Made by a program: the position numbers and the translations under genes. The notes below the pieces were generated by a model. That model ran no database searches. It saw only the letters and a list, made by a program, of their open reading frames with translations, and was not told the origin of the DNA. A DNA stretch of 64,000 nucleotides from Cloacimonetes bacterium UBA5210. GTDB lineage: Bacteria > Cloacimonadota > Cloacimonadia > Cloacimonadales > Cloacimonadaceae. Where the stretch lies: the NCBI GenBank assembly GCA_002412625.1, contig DHVK01000014.1, positions 6,228-70,227 of the forward strand, written 5' to 3'. This document shows positions 32,813 through 42,740 of this stretch, one piece after another (the stretch's first letter is position 1; each line of letters begins with the position of its first letter).

Positions 32813-32862
32813 CAGATGAATGAAACCTATTTGTCACTCGCGTGACGATTCACATCCCTGGT

Positions 32863-33853
32863 TTATGGGTTTGGTTCCATGATAATATTCTGATCCAGAT
32901 TGATAGCTGTTTGTGCCAGCAATCTGCCATTGACGGAAGCGCCATTGGAAAGGATGATTGCGGTGGAACTCAGGACAATTCCCTCCAGGTGGGTATCTGT
33001 TCCCAGCATTACCGGACCAAATGCCTGCCAGAAAACATTCTTCGCTTGTGCTTCGGCTCCCAGAATTATACTTGCGTTCGGGGACATATTGATGCCTTCG
33101 GAAATTTGGAAAATCCACACATCGTCATGAGCACCGGAAAGCGTAACCGGAGTGTTGATGGTAACTCCACCATTGAATTTGTACAATCCGGGTGCAAGAG
33201 TCTGCCCGCTGATATCCCCGGAAAGCAGATTGGTGAAATCAGGATTGGGTCTGGCAGCAGCATCAGCGTATGCGATTTCCATGTCGCTGATAGCTGTGGT
33301 CATGGTTGTGGGAGTGGGGGGGGAAGTAATCTGCGGCATAAATATTGCCATCAACCTGGGTAGAGGTGGAAAACACTCCGGAAGGATCCAGGATCAGTGA
33401 GAAACCGGTGATATAGGAAGCGGCTGCGGGGCTGATGCCCATATTCCCGGTGATGTCGCAGGCCAGATTTGTGCTGATGGCCGATTTTGCCAGAACCACA
33501 AAGTTTCCCGCGGTGCCAAGGTTTACGGGGTCCAGACCCTCTACCGCGGTAACTTGATAGAACATCTTTGCGTCAGGTTCCGGTTTTGTCCAGCTCGTAG
33601 GGGTCGGGAAAGAACCAGTTTCGTCCATGGAAAAACCCTCATAGGGATCATCAGATACATAAACCTTGTAGGAGTTTGCTCCGGTAACCGGTTCCCACTC
33701 CAGGCTTACGTTTATTCCATTGTGTGTGATAACAATGTCCACTGGAGTATTTATCGCATTGACGATGGTAGTCATCAACAAAGCCATCATCAACATTAAA
33801 ATCGAATGTCTCATATTGTCTCCCTGAAGCGGCGCGTAAAGCATCATCTTCAT
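32863..33853 (-). pseudogene. Ice-binding-like (DUF3494) protein, frameshifted at a C8 tract
   Basis: This is a second copy of the upstream secreted protein, split in two frames. The N-terminal frame (33853 to 33263) has a signal peptide, a fibronectin III-like domain (PVDIVITHNGINVSLEWEPVTGANSYKVYVS) and the first part of the DUF3494 domain, to GNIYAADYF. The C-terminal frame (33354 to 32863) continues PPTPTTMTTAISDMEIAYADAAAR through LSGDISGQTLAPGLYKF and VFWQAFGPVMLGTDTHLEGIVLSSTAI. The break is a run of eight C on the coding strand (about 33318-33325). Seven C would restore one frame of about 330 residues aligning end to end with the neighbour. Either slippage makes it phase-variable or the run is a sequencing error. 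Confidence 0.8.
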
Positions 33854-33858
33854 CTTGT

Positions 33859-34806
33859 TTAAGGTGTTGGTTGGGTAACTGTGCTTTGGTCCAAAGTAAC
33901 CGCGGTTTGAGATAGAAGCCTGCCGTTGACGGTAGCGCCTGTTCCAAGAGTTATCGCTGAAGCGCCCAGGACGATTCCTTCCATGTGAGCGGCAGTACCA
34001 AGGGCCACGATATCCGCGGATTGCCAGAATATGTTCTCGGGTTTGGCGCCGCCTGCCAGGATTACACTGGCTCCGGTTTCAAAGGTGATGCCATCAGCTA
34101 TTTGGAAAATCCACACATCATTGGCTCCGCCACTGAGAGTGACCGCTGTGGTTAATAACACTCCGCTGGTCCATTTATAGAGCCCGGGAGCAAGCGTCAA
34201 TCCGCTAAGGTTGCCAGCGCCAATATTCAGGTAATCCACCGGAATCCTGCCGGCAGCTTCGCTATAAGCCGTGCGCATGTTACCCACCGCGGTGGTAAGC
34301 ATGGTTGGCGTGGGGATGGCATAATCCGCTGCATACACGTTTCCGATAACCTGGGTGGAAGTCGAATAAGTACCCGTGGGACCCATTATCAACGAGAATC
34401 CCGTGATGGAAGACGCCGCATTGGGGCTGACTCCGATATCTCCGGTGATTACCGAATTCGGGATGGTGCTAATTCCTGTTTCTGTTAAAATCACAAAATC
34501 ACCTGCCAAACCAAGCTCCACGGGATCTTGTCCGGCTACGGTTACGAGGTAAAACTGTTTTTGGGAGGGCTCCGGTTTTGTCCAGCTAGTGGGGGTGGGG
34601 AAGGTTCCGGAAACATCCTTTACATATTCTCCATAGGGAGTATCACAAGTATAAACCTGGTAAGTTGTGAAGCCAGTCACCGCGTCCCATTCTAATAGCA
34701 CATTGGTGCCATCGTGAGAGATTTCCAGGTTTGTGGGTGGTGCAGCGGCATTTAGCATGATGATCGTGAAAAATACCATGGTAAAGAGCATAATAACGTT
34801 TTTCAT
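33859..34806 (-). CDS. Secreted fibronectin III / ice-binding-like (DUF3494) protein
   Basis: The 315 residues start with a signal peptide (MKNVIMLFTMVFFTIIMLNAAA). An FN3-like domain follows (PTNLEISHDGTNVLLEWDAVTGFTTYQVY, to about residue 100), then a DUF3494 beta-helix: GLAGDFVILTETGISTIPNSVITGDIGVSP, LTLAPGLYKWTSGVLLTTAVTLSGGANDVWIFQI, NIFWQSADIVALGTAAHMEGIVLGASAITLGTGATVNGRLLSQTAVTLD. DUF3494 proteins bind ice in cold organisms, but the same fold is used as an adhesin. In an anaerobe of this kind an adhesive or surface role is as likely. A strong AGGAGG precedes the start. It is followed by its frameshifted duplicate. Confidence 0.85.
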   Translation of the reverse strand: MKNVIMLFTMVFFTIIMLNAAAPPTNLEISHDGTNVLLEWDAVTGFTTYQVYTCDTPYGEYVKDVSGTFPTPTSWTKPEPSQKQFYLVTVAGQDPVELGLAGDFVILTETGISTIPNSVITGDIGVSPNAASSITGFSLIMGPTGTYSTSTQVIGNVYAADYAIPTPTMLTTAVGNMRTAYSEAAGRIPVDYLNIGAGNLSGLTLAPGLYKWTSGVLLTTAVTLSGGANDVWIFQIADGITFETGASVILAGGAKPENIFWQSADIVALGTAAHMEGIVLGASAITLGTGATVNGRLLSQTAVTLDQSTVTQPTP

Positions 34807-34872
34807 ATATCCTCCTAAGGATACTTAATGAATGGCAACACCAAGCGAAAGACTTTGTCGATTGATAGCTGC

Positions 34873-34912
34873 GTCTATACCCATAGTATAGACAAATCTT
34901 GGCAAAAAGCAA
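34873..34912 (-). promoter_or_regulatory. Promoter with operator-like dyad upstream of the ice-binding genes
   Basis: On the minus strand TTGCTT (34907-34912) is separated by 16 bases from TATACT (34885-34890). The -10 lies inside a perfect 8-bp inverted repeat, GTCTATAC (34873-34880)/GTATAGAC (34886-34893). The placement over the -10 suggests a repressor site. The remaining sequence from 34913 to 35112 shows no supported feature. Confidence 0.55.
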
Positions 34913-35112
34913 TTTAAACTCATACAGATAGTTAAGTAGTTTGATAACTATGCCTGATAAGGGGGAGAGCAGATTCACGATTCAGTGAAATTTTTGCCCT
35001 AATCATTCCGTTTCCGGATCCTAACAGGATAAGGGGGCAAGAGATGAGACGGGCGGCATTTGTTGGAGGAGATCAAGAGTGCTGGCAAAATAAGAGCCTT
35101 ATGCTAAAATAA

Positions 35113-35190
35113 TTGACACAATATGCAGGTCGGATTTTATGACTGTCAGGGAAATATGATTGTCCGGTTTTGCCCTATATAAGACCCGGA
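35113..35190 (+). promoter_or_regulatory. secA promoter region with leader dyad
   Basis: TTGACA (35113-35118) is followed after 17 bases by TTTATG (35136-35141), a plausible promoter. Further down, TATATAAG (35176-35183) sits between the inverted repeat halves GTCCGG (35162-35167) and CCGGAC (35185-35190). These could form a hairpin or operator 20 bases before the secA start. Confidence 0.45.
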
Positions 35191-35209
35191 CCTAAACGAA
35201 GGAAGAATC

Positions 35210-38200
35210 ATGCTCGAGAAAATTCTTAGAAAACTATTCGGAGATAAATCGACCCAGGATCTCAAACGTTACGAGCCGCTTGTGGCAGAGATAAACAGCA
35301 TCTATGAAGGCCTTAGCCAATATGAGGATCAACAGCTAATCGACCGCGTGAAGCAGATAAAAGAAGAAATCGCTACCAAACTGGAGCCTGTCCGTAAGGA
35401 ACTGGAAGCGCTGCAAAGAGAGTTTCGGGAATCTATCGAAGACGCGGACCGCAATCGGATCGATAATCAGATCGACAGCCAAAAGAAGACCCTGAGCGCG
35501 CTGAACAAAGAAACCCTGGACGACTATCTGCCGGAAGTCTTTGCCATCGTGAAGGATACCTGCCGTCGAATGGTGGGGAAGGAATATATGGTGAAGGGGC
35601 ATCCTCTGCCCTGGAATATGGTGCCTTTTGATGTGCAATTGATCGGTGGTATGGTCTTACACGACGGTAAGATCGGTGAAATGGCCACCGGTGAGGGAAA
35701 GACCCTGGTTGCCACCCTGCCGCTTTTCCTGAATGCCCTCTTGGGCCGTGGCGCGCATTTGGTAACCGTGAACGATTATCTGGCCAGCCGCGACGCGGAA
35801 TGGATGAGCCCGATCTTCAATTTCCACGGTATGGAAGTAGGCTGCATAACCACCGGGATGGATCACGATTCTCGCCGCGAAGCCTATGCTATGGATGTTA
35901 CCTACGGGATGAACAGCGAGTTTGGCTTCGACTATCTGCGCGATAACATGGCGGTTAGCCCTAAGCAACTGGTGCAGCGTGATTTTTATTACGCGATAGT
36001 GGACGAAGTGGACAGCATCCTGATCGACGAAGCCAGAACCCCTTTGATCATCAGCGGACCAATCTCTCAGGATAAAAACTTTTATCCGGAATTGCGCCCC
36101 GGCATCGCTGCCCTTGTGCAAGCTCAGAACAGTCTGATTACCCGTCTGTTAAGCGAGATTCGGGAAGACCTGAAAGAAGATAATCCCAATGCTTCAAACA
36201 ACCGCCTGGCAATGAATCTGCTATTGGTGAAGCGCGGCGCGCCCAAGAACAAAGCATTCCAGAAACTGATGCAGGATTCTTCTCTGAAGCGCCTGATCCA
36301 GGATACTGAGGGTATCTATCTGCGGGATAAAAAGATGCACGAGCTGGACGATATGCTCTTCTTCGTGGTGGAAGAACGCCAAAACAGCGTTGACCTCTGC
36401 GAAAAGGGCAGGGACATGCTCAGTAAAAGAGAATCCGACCTCTTTGTGGTGCGTACCTTGGACGACGTCCTGGGCGAAATCGAAGCCCGGGAAGATCTCA
36501 GCGCAGATGCTAAGATGCACGAGCGGGAGATTGCTACCGGAAAGTTCATGGACAAAAGCGAGAAACTGCACAATATCAGCCAACTTTTGAAAGCCTTTAC
36601 CCTCTTTGAAAACAATCAGGAATATGTGGTTATCGACAATAAGGTGATCATCGTGGATGAATTCACCGGGCGTCAAATGCCGGGACGCCGGTTTTCGGAT
36701 GGCTTGCATCAGGCTTTGGAAGCAAAAGAAAACGTGGCGATCGAAGCCGGAACCCAGACCTTTGCCACCATTACCTTGCAAAACTACTTCCGCATGTTTG
36801 AGAAACTGGCAGGCATGACCGGTACCGCGGTAACCGAAGAATCCGAGTTTATGGAGATCTACAAACTGCCGGTGGTGGCAATCCCCACCAATGTCGCGGT
36901 TACCAGGATCGATCATGACGACGAGATTTATCTGACCAAGAACGAGAAATATCAGGCGATCATCGACGAAATCATCTATTGGCACAAGCAGAAGAAGCCG
37001 GTGCTGGTAGGCACGGTGAGTGTGGAAGTATCCGAGATTCTTTCCAGGTTGCTGCGGCGTCACGGCATTGCGCACAATGTATTGAACGCGCGTCAGCATC
37101 AGCGCGAAGCGGAGATCATCTCCAACGCCGGTGCAGCCGGAGCGGTGACGATTGCCACAAACATGGCGGGACGCGGAACAGACATCAAATTGGGCGACAG
37201 CGTGGTGGCGCAAGCGGTGGAGAACTATCGCGGGCTCAGCAAAGCCAGAACCGAAGAGTTCCCATATGGTTTGCCTTTGGACGGTTTGCATGTGATCGGC
37301 AGTGAACGTCACGAGAGCCGCCGTATCGACCGCCAGTTGCGCGGTAGAGCGGGACGGCAGGGCGATCCCGGAACTTCACGCTTCTTCCTTTCCTTGGAAG
37401 ACGATCTGATGCGCCTCTTCGGCGGCGACCGCATGGCGCCATTGATGCAGAAGATCGGACTAAAGCAAGGCGAAGCGATCCGACATCCGATGATGACCAA
37501 GGCCGTGGAAAAAGCCCAATCCAGGGTGGAAGAACATAACTTTGAGATTCGTAAAAACCTGATCAAATATGACGAAGTGATGAACCAACAGCGCGAAGTG
37601 ATCTACAGCTATCGCCGCAGCGTGCTGAAGGGTTACGACATCAAAGCCGAGATCATAGAGATGGTTTCGGAGAGCATCAAGCACATTGTGGACGAAGTCT
37701 GCGCGGGTTCAAACTATCCCGAAGAATGGGAATTGGGCAGGCTTTGCACCTATTTCAAAGGGCTCAATATCGTGATTTCCGAAGAGGATCTGGATAGCGA
37801 TCATCTGAATCATGATTTGCTGATCTCCACGCTTCAGGAACTCGCTGATGCCGCTTATGCCCGCCGCGAAGAGCAATTTGGCGCGGATGTGATGCGCGAT
37901 ATCGAGCGCAGATCACTATTGGAAGTGGTGGATAACGAGTGGCGCGACCACCTGCATGAGATGGACCTCTTGAAAGAGGGAGTTTATCTGCGATCTTATG
38001 CCAATAAAGATCCCCTGGTGGAATACAAAAAAGAGAGCTTTGGCCTCTTTGAAGGGCTGATCACCCGGATCCAGGAAAACGTGACCAAACGCGTGTTTAC
38101 CACCTACCTGCTGAGCCGCGAACAGATGCAGGATATGCAAGAAATGTTGAAGGGCGCCAGCATGACGCACGAGGCGATCAACAGCTTTTTTAACAATAAC

Positions 38201-38374
38201 CAACAACAGGAATATAAAACATCGGCTACTCCGCCACCCGAATACGGTGGAACCGAGCTCAAGACACGCCCGGTGCAGGTTGCCCCCAAGGTGGGCAGAA
38301 ACGATCCCTGTCCCTGCGGAAGTGGCAAGAAATATAAGAAATGCTGCGGCATTCATGACAACGAGGAAGAGTAA
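35210..38374 (+). CDS. secA: Preprotein translocase ATPase SecA
   Basis: SecA drives export of unfolded proteins through SecYEG. The 1054 residues include Walker A ([14 protein letters not shown]), the DEVD-type box ([24 protein letters not shown]), the helicase motifs [14 protein letters not shown] and [25 protein letters not shown], and a C-terminal zinc-binding SEC-C motif [14 protein letters not shown] for SecB or ribosome contact. It is longer than the roughly 900 residues of model SecA. The extra length lies between about residues 300 and 450, within the preprotein-binding region. The start is supported by AAGGAAG. It heads a plus-strand operon with topA four bases downstream. Confidence 0.97.
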   Translation: MLEKILRKLFGDKSTQDLKRYEPLVAEINSIYEGLSQYEDQQLIDRVKQIKEEIATKLEPVRKELEALQREFRESIEDADRNRIDNQIDSQKKTLSALNKETLDDYLPEVFAIVKDTCRRMVGKEYMVKGHPLPWNMVPFDVQLIGGMVLHDGKIGEMATGEGKTLVATLPLFLNALLGRGAHLVTVNDYLASRDAEWMSPIFNFHGMEVGCITTGMDHDSRREAYAMDVTYGMNSEFGFDYLRDNMAVSPKQLVQRDFYYAIVDEVDSILIDEARTPLIISGPISQDKNFYPELRPGIAALVQAQNSLITRLLSEIREDLKEDNPNASNNRLAMNLLLVKRGAPKNKAFQKLMQDSSLKRLIQDTEGIYLRDKKMHELDDMLFFVVEERQNSVDLCEKGRDMLSKRESDLFVVRTLDDVLGEIEAREDLSADAKMHEREIATGKFMDKSEKLHNISQLLKAFTLFENNQEYVVIDNKVIIVDEFTGRQMPGRRFSDGLHQALEAKENVAIEAGTQTFATITLQNYFRMFEKLAGMTGTAVTEESEFMEIYKLPVVAIPTNVAVTRIDHDDEIYLTKNEKYQAIIDEIIYWHKQKKPVLVGTVSVEVSEILSRLLRRHGIAHNVLNARQHQREAEIISNAGAAGAVTIATNMAGRGTDIKLGDSVVAQAVENYRGLSKARTEEFPYGLPLDGLHVIGSERHESRRIDRQLRGRAGRQGDPGTSRFFLSLEDDLMRLFGGDRMAPLMQKIGLKQGEAIRHPMMTKAVEKAQSRVEEHNFEIRKNLIKYDEVMNQQREVIYSYRRSVLKGYDIKAEIIEMVSESIKHIVDEVCAGSNYPEEWELGRLCTYFKGLNIVISEEDLDSDHLNHDLLISTLQELADAAYARREEQFGADVMRDIERRSLLEVVDNEWRDHLHEMDLLKEGVYLRSYANKDPLVEYKKESFGLFEGLITRIQENVTKRVFTTYLLSREQMQDMQEMLKGASMTHEAINSFFNNNQQQEYKTSATPPPEYGGTELKTRPVQVAPKVGRNDPCPCGSGKKYKKCCGIHDNEEE

Positions 38375-38378
38375 ATAT

Positions 38379-40598
38379 ATGGCAAAAAATCTTATTATAG
38401 TAGAATCACCTGCCAAAGCGCATACAATCAGCAAATTCTTGAAAAACGAGTACACCGTGAAAGCCTCGATGGGGCACATCCGGGATCTCCCCGCGCATGA
38501 TTTGGGAGTGGATGTAGAGCATGATTTTGAACCCAAATACGAAACCGATAAAAAGAAAAGTAAGATTATCAGTGAATTGCGCGAAGCTGCGACCAAAGCG
38601 GACGCCATCTATCTGGCAAGCGACCATGACCGCGAGGGAGAGGCCATTGCCTGGCATCTGAGCAAGGTTTTGGAAAAAGAGAGCAAGGGCAAACAAGTCT
38701 ATCGCATCCTGTTCAACGAGATTACCGCCAGCGCTATTGGCAAGGCGATCTCGAACCCGGGCAGCATAGACATCGCCAAGGTGGATGCCCAACAAGCCCG
38801 CAGAATATTGGACCGCGTGGTGGGCTACAGCATTTCGCCTCTCTTGTGGAAAGTGATCGCCAAAGACCTTTCCGCGGGCAGAGTGCAGTCTGTGGCATTG
38901 CGGCTGATCTGCGAACGTGAAGCTGAAGTAAACGCATTTGTTCCCAAAGAGTTTTGGAAGGTCCAGGCAGATTTTTGGCGGGATGACCTACCCAAGTTCA
39001 AAGCTACTCTGGAAAAGCTGGAGGGCAAGAAACACGAGATCGGGACCAAGGAAGACGCCGATAAGCTGATGGCAAGCCTGAAGAACCAAGACGCGATCTT
39101 GGAAAGCATCAAGCGCAACACCCGCAACGTGGAACCACCCCCGCCGTTTATCACCAGTACTCTGCAGCAGGAGGCTTCCAAGCTGCTCTCCTTTCAGGCA
39201 CAGCGTTCAATGAGCATAGCGCAGCAGCTGTATGAAGGAATCGATATCGGCGGAGAAAGCACCGGACTGATCACCTATATGCGTACGGATAGCACCAGAA
39301 TCGCCGATGAAGCTGTTGCCGCCTGCAAGGAAGTGATCGCTGCCCGCTACGGAGAAAACGCCGTGAACCCGGGCCTGAGAGTATATAAAAGCAAACAAGG
39401 CGCGCAGGACGCGCATGAAGCGATCCGTCCCACAGATCCCGGGCGTACCCCCGAAAGCCTGCAAGGCTATTTATCCAAGGAACAGCAAAAGCTCTACACC
39501 CTGATCTGGCAACGCTTTGTTGCCACTCAGATGAAGGGCGCGAAGGTCTTGGCTACCACCGCTGCGATCAATGTGGGCAATGCCACTTTCAACGCGAGCG
39601 GAAATCAGATTAGCGACGAAGGATTCTTGAAGTGCTATCCGCATGTGAACATCCCTCTGGGAGAGAAGATTCACAAGGATTACGCGCTCAAAAACGAACT
39701 CGAATACAGTCCGCTGAAGCAATCGCAACACTTCACCAGCCCGCCTTCACGCTTCACCGAAGCCTCTCTGATCAAAGAACTGGAAGCCAAAGGCATCGGA
39801 CGCCCCTCTACCTATGCCGCGATCATCAGCACCATCCGCAATCGCAAATATGTGAACATCGAAAAGAAGAACTTTGTGCCCACTCCATTGGGGAACGATG
39901 TCAACGGATTTCTGGTGGATAAGTTCGATAGCCTCTTTAATGTGAAGTTCACAGCGCAAATGGAAGATAAACTGGATGAAGTGGAATATGGCAAGGTGGT
40001 GTGGCACAAGCTGGTGAAAGGATATTACGACGACATGAAGGTCTTGATCGGCAAGGTGGATGTGAAAAAAGAGAAGCAAGCCATGATCCAGGAAACCGGG
40101 ATCCCCTGTGACCAATGCGAAACCGGCAAGATGGTGATCAAGCGCAGCCGCAGTGGAGAGTTTCTTTCTTGCGATCAATATCCTGCCTGCAAAAATAGCA
40201 AGAGCTTCACCCGGGAGCCGGATGGCACAATCAAGATCGTGATTCCCCAAACCCTGGAGGAGAAATGCCCAACCTGCGGGAATCCGCTGGTGGAGCGCAC
40301 CGGCAAGTTCGGAGCATTCATCGCCTGCAGTACATATCCCAAGTGCAAATTCGCCAAACCGAAGACCTTGGGCATCAAATGTCCTGAGTGTAAAGCAGGA
40401 GAGGTGGTTTCACGGCGCAGCAAGAAGGGCAGCATGTTCTTTGCCTGCTCCGCGTATCCGGATTGCAAATGGATCTCGAATGACAAGCCGGTGCCCCAGA
40501 GCTGCCCGAATTGCGGCAATGACTATCTGGTGGAAAAGTATAACAAGGACAAAGGGCATATGTTGCAATGCCCCAAATGCAAGCACGTGGTGGAATAG
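38379..40598 (+). CDS. topA: DNA topoisomerase I
   Basis: This type IA topoisomerase relaxes negative supercoils. From the ATG at 38379 it has 739 residues: TOPRIM domain (MAKNLIIVESPAKAHTISKFL, then ASDHDREGEAIAWHL), the active-site tyrosine motif GLITYMRTDSTRI, and four C-terminal zinc-ribbon repeats of the CxxC...CxxYPxC type (starting CDQCETG, CPTCGNP, CPECKAG, CPNCGND). The frame is open further upstream to 38247 within secA. The internal ATG is chosen because it begins the conserved TOPRIM sequence and lies immediately after the secA stop. Confidence 0.97.
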   Translation: MAKNLIIVESPAKAHTISKFLKNEYTVKASMGHIRDLPAHDLGVDVEHDFEPKYETDKKKSKIISELREAATKADAIYLASDHDREGEAIAWHLSKVLEKESKGKQVYRILFNEITASAIGKAISNPGSIDIAKVDAQQARRILDRVVGYSISPLLWKVIAKDLSAGRVQSVALRLICEREAEVNAFVPKEFWKVQADFWRDDLPKFKATLEKLEGKKHEIGTKEDADKLMASLKNQDAILESIKRNTRNVEPPPPFITSTLQQEASKLLSFQAQRSMSIAQQLYEGIDIGGESTGLITYMRTDSTRIADEAVAACKEVIAARYGENAVNPGLRVYKSKQGAQDAHEAIRPTDPGRTPESLQGYLSKEQQKLYTLIWQRFVATQMKGAKVLATTAAINVGNATFNASGNQISDEGFLKCYPHVNIPLGEKIHKDYALKNELEYSPLKQSQHFTSPPSRFTEASLIKELEAKGIGRPSTYAAIISTIRNRKYVNIEKKNFVPTPLGNDVNGFLVDKFDSLFNVKFTAQMEDKLDEVEYGKVVWHKLVKGYYDDMKVLIGKVDVKKEKQAMIQETGIPCDQCETGKMVIKRSRSGEFLSCDQYPACKNSKSFTREPDGTIKIVIPQTLEEKCPTCGNPLVERTGKFGAFIACSTYPKCKFAKPKTLGIKCPECKAGEVVSRRSKKGSMFFACSAYPDCKWISNDKPVPQSCPNCGNDYLVEKYNKDKGHMLQCPKCKHVVE

Positions 40599-40602
40599 AT
40601 AA

Positions 40603-41877
40603 ATGCACATCGGTGACGGTTTCCGCAGCGCATTGGTCAGCATAGCTTCGCACAAAATGCGCAGTTTCCTGACCACCATCGGCATCGTGATCGGTGTGAT
40701 GGCTGTGGTAACGATGTTTTCCAGCATTTACGCGTTGAAAGACCTGATCAACAAGAATATGGAAGGCATGGGCTGGAACTATTCGGTGATTATCACCAAC
40801 GGTGGAACTTCGACCGCGGAGATAGATCAGCGTTCAGCAGTGCAAACCCAGAGACGGGCCCGGCAATTGGCCCGCAATCTGGATATGGAGGACTACGCTG
40901 CCCTGAAAATCGGGCTGGATGTGAAAGGTATTTACGGCATGGTGGAAACCAGTAGCCTGCAACGTGTGGGAAATGAAGACAATTACATCAGCGTAAAGGC
41001 CACCGAAAATCATTTCTTCGCCAGTAAGAGCTACGAGATCTCCCAAGGGCGAAATTTTAGCCCGGTGGAACTCTCTGAGGGCTTACCGGTGGCGATTCTG
41101 GGCTATAAATATGCCCAGAAATACTACCCGGGAAAAGATGTGCTGGGTGAAACACTGGTGCTGGGTGAACATCGCTATCGGGTGATCGGGATTCTGGGTT
41201 CAGACCAGCTAAATAGTAGCAATGGCATGAACTTCAACCCCTGGGAGCGGGATCAGGAACTACAGGCGGTGTATGTGCCGCTGAAATATGGCTCCTACCG
41301 CTTCGGCTATGGCAAACAGGTACCGATGATCTATCTTCAGGCGCATGATGCTCAGTCCTTTGCGCAGATGAAATCCCTGGCGCGGCAGATCCTGCTCTCC
41401 CGACGTAATATGTATCCCAGCTTCCGGTTTATGGATATCGGCGCGATGATGCTGGATATCACTGCCGAGATCGATAAACAGATGAAGAAGTGGAACATTA
41501 CGCTCTCCGCGATTGCCTCCATATCCCTGATTGTGGGCGGGATCGGCTTGTTTTCCACCCTCCTGATTTCCATCCAGGAACGGATGAGCGAAATCGGGAT
41601 TCGCAAGAGCATCGGAGCCACCGATAACGATATCTTCTTTTACTTCATCTTTGAAGCCCTCGTGCTTGCCCTCGCCGGCGCGATATTGGGCATCCTGATC
41701 GCTTGGGTGATATTGAGTGCGATTGGTTCCGCTCTGAAATTTCCACTGTATCTGCCCTTGCCGGGTGTGCTTTTGGGGCTCTTCTTTTCTCTGCTGATCG
41801 GCTTTATCTCCGGGATATATCCGGCATTGAAGGCCGCTAAGATCGACCCCATCAAGGCGATCTACTATCTGGAATAA
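40603..41877 (+). CDS. ABC transporter permease, MacB/FtsX family
   Basis: The 424 residues have the MacB layout: an N-terminal helix (KMRSFLTTIGIVIGVMAVVTMFSSI), a large periplasmic MacB_PCD domain (ending IGILGS...YVPLKYGSYRFGYGKQVPMIYLQA), and three C-terminal helices with SLIVGGIGLFSTLLISIQERMSEIGIRKSIGATDNDI and the final GFISGIYPALKAAKIDPIKAI. Such permeases work with a MacB/LolD-type ATPase in efflux or lipoprotein transport. No ATPase gene is adjacent, so the partner must be elsewhere. It follows topA by four bases. Confidence 0.9.
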   Translation: MHIGDGFRSALVSIASHKMRSFLTTIGIVIGVMAVVTMFSSIYALKDLINKNMEGMGWNYSVIITNGGTSTAEIDQRSAVQTQRRARQLARNLDMEDYAALKIGLDVKGIYGMVETSSLQRVGNEDNYISVKATENHFFASKSYEISQGRNFSPVELSEGLPVAILGYKYAQKYYPGKDVLGETLVLGEHRYRVIGILGSDQLNSSNGMNFNPWERDQELQAVYVPLKYGSYRFGYGKQVPMIYLQAHDAQSFAQMKSLARQILLSRRNMYPSFRFMDIGAMMLDITAEIDKQMKKWNITLSAIASISLIVGGIGLFSTLLISIQERMSEIGIRKSIGATDNDIFFYFIFEALVLALAGAILGILIAWVILSAIGSALKFPLYLPLPGVLLGLFFSLLIGFISGIYPALKAAKIDPIKAIYYLE

Positions 41878-41894
41878 GGCTGCTAAATCCTTGG

Positions 41895-41918
41895 TCTGCC
41901 AATTCCCGATTTGGCAGA
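41895..41918 (+). terminator. Hairpin after the secA-topA operon
   Basis: TCTGCCAA (41895-41902) and TTGGCAGA (41911-41918) form a perfect eight-base-pair stem 17 bases after the permease stop. There is no T-run, so factor-independent termination is doubtful. The stem is also the left end of the repeat listed next. Confidence 0.4.
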
Positions 41919-42017
41919 AGCACTGCACTGTGCCGGCGCTCGCCTGAAGCGCCGAGTGAACTGGCGTTAGGGCGTAAGTGAATAGGCGGTACGGTGAACG
42001 CCCGTATTAGCCTGTAG
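41903..42017 (+). repeat. Imperfect repeat, copy A
   Basis: TTGGCAGAAGC...TGTGCCGGCGCTCGCCTGAAGCGCCG...GTGAATAGGCGGTACGGTGA...CCTGTA matches copy B at 42518-42668 in the same order. It contains the palindrome CGGCGCTcgcctgAAGCGCCG. No coding frame. The remainder of 41878-42117 holds only the ribosome binding site region of the next gene. Confidence 0.65.
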
Positions 42018-42117
42018 GGGTAGCAGCGAAAGGCAGATACTTTGTGGTAGAATTCATTCGGTTGGTCAGATCCCTTTCCCAGCTTATACTATCAGTAATC
42101 TAATCAAGGAGATGGAT

Positions 42118-42456
42118 ATGAAACAGATAATCATCATTTTGCTACTGGTGCTTGGACTCAGCCTTGCGTTTGCGCATCCCGCGGGAGTCGTGAAGGCTGT
42201 ACTGGATACGGAAACAGCTCTGTTGACTGTGGATTTTGCGCACAAAGTAAAGGACGCAGCGGATCACTATATCAACAGCGTGGAGATCAAGGTGAATGGC
42301 AAAGTAGCCATAGTGCACAGCCTAAGCCTGCAGGAAAGCGTTAACGGTGGATCCTTGGTTTACAAAATTCCGGCGCTGAAGAAAGGCGACAAGATCAGTG
42401 TATTGACCAAATGCAGTAAGGGCGGCGATAAGAGCGCAAACATCACAGTACCTTAG
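42118..42456 (+). CDS. Small secreted protein of unknown function
   Basis: The product is 112 residues from the ATG at 42118, preferred over the one at 42112 because AAGGAG lies six bases upstream. A signal peptide (MKQIIIILLLVLGLSLAFA) is followed by a compact beta-rich domain: HPAGVVKAVLDTETALLTVDFAHKVKDAADHYINSVEIKVNGKVAIVHSL, ending KGDKISVLTKCSKGGDKSANITVP. The alternating strands suggest an Ig-like sandwich in the periplasm, loosely like desulfoferrodoxin or SoxZ-type folds. I cannot assign a function. Histidines at mature positions near the start and in DHY could bind a metal. It is bracketed by two copies of an imperfect repeat. Confidence 0.75.
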   Translation: MKQIIIILLLVLGLSLAFAHPAGVVKAVLDTETALLTVDFAHKVKDAADHYINSVEIKVNGKVAIVHSLSLQESVNGGSLVYKIPALKKGDKISVLTKCSKGGDKSANITVP

Positions 42457-42517
42457 ACTCGGGAATATCCGCACCTGGCGCGTGGATAGCAGACTGCTGG
42501 GTTATGGGCGGCAAGCT

Positions 42518-42668
42518 CTGATCTGGCAGAAGCTGCTTCATTGTGCCAGTGCTCGCAGTACCGGAGCTCGCCTGAAGCGCCGCGAATGTACTGGTGCTCG
42601 ATGAAGCGCCGATTGAATAGGCATTACTGCGTGATTGAATAGGCGGTTCGGCGACCACCTGTACTGGC
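42518..42668 (+). repeat. Imperfect repeat, copy B
   Basis: Counterpart of copy A with extra internal duplications: CTGGCAGAAGC, then TGTGCCAGTGCTCG, GAGCTCGCCTGAAGCGCCG, TGGTGCTCGATGAAGCGCCG and GATTGAATAGGC twice, ending GGCGGTTCGGCGACCACCTGTACTGGCC. It is downstream of the small secreted protein and upstream (antisense) of the next gene's end. Nothing else is seen in 42457-42740. Confidence 0.65.
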
Positions 42669-42740
42669 CTAAAACGCTCGTGTCATACAATTTTCACAAG
42701 CTTGGCTCATCGTAGAAATTCGGATATTGCCACGATGAAA

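Noticed and set aside
35044..35112. 22-codon plus-strand frame (MRRAAFVGGDQ...) with AGGGGG upstream
   Set aside because: It lies before the inferred secA promoter, has no recognisable content and is too short to support without conservation data.
38247..38378. Upstream start for topA inside secA
   Set aside because: The extension overlaps the end of secA and encodes an unrelated sequence; the TOPRIM domain begins at the ATG at 38379.
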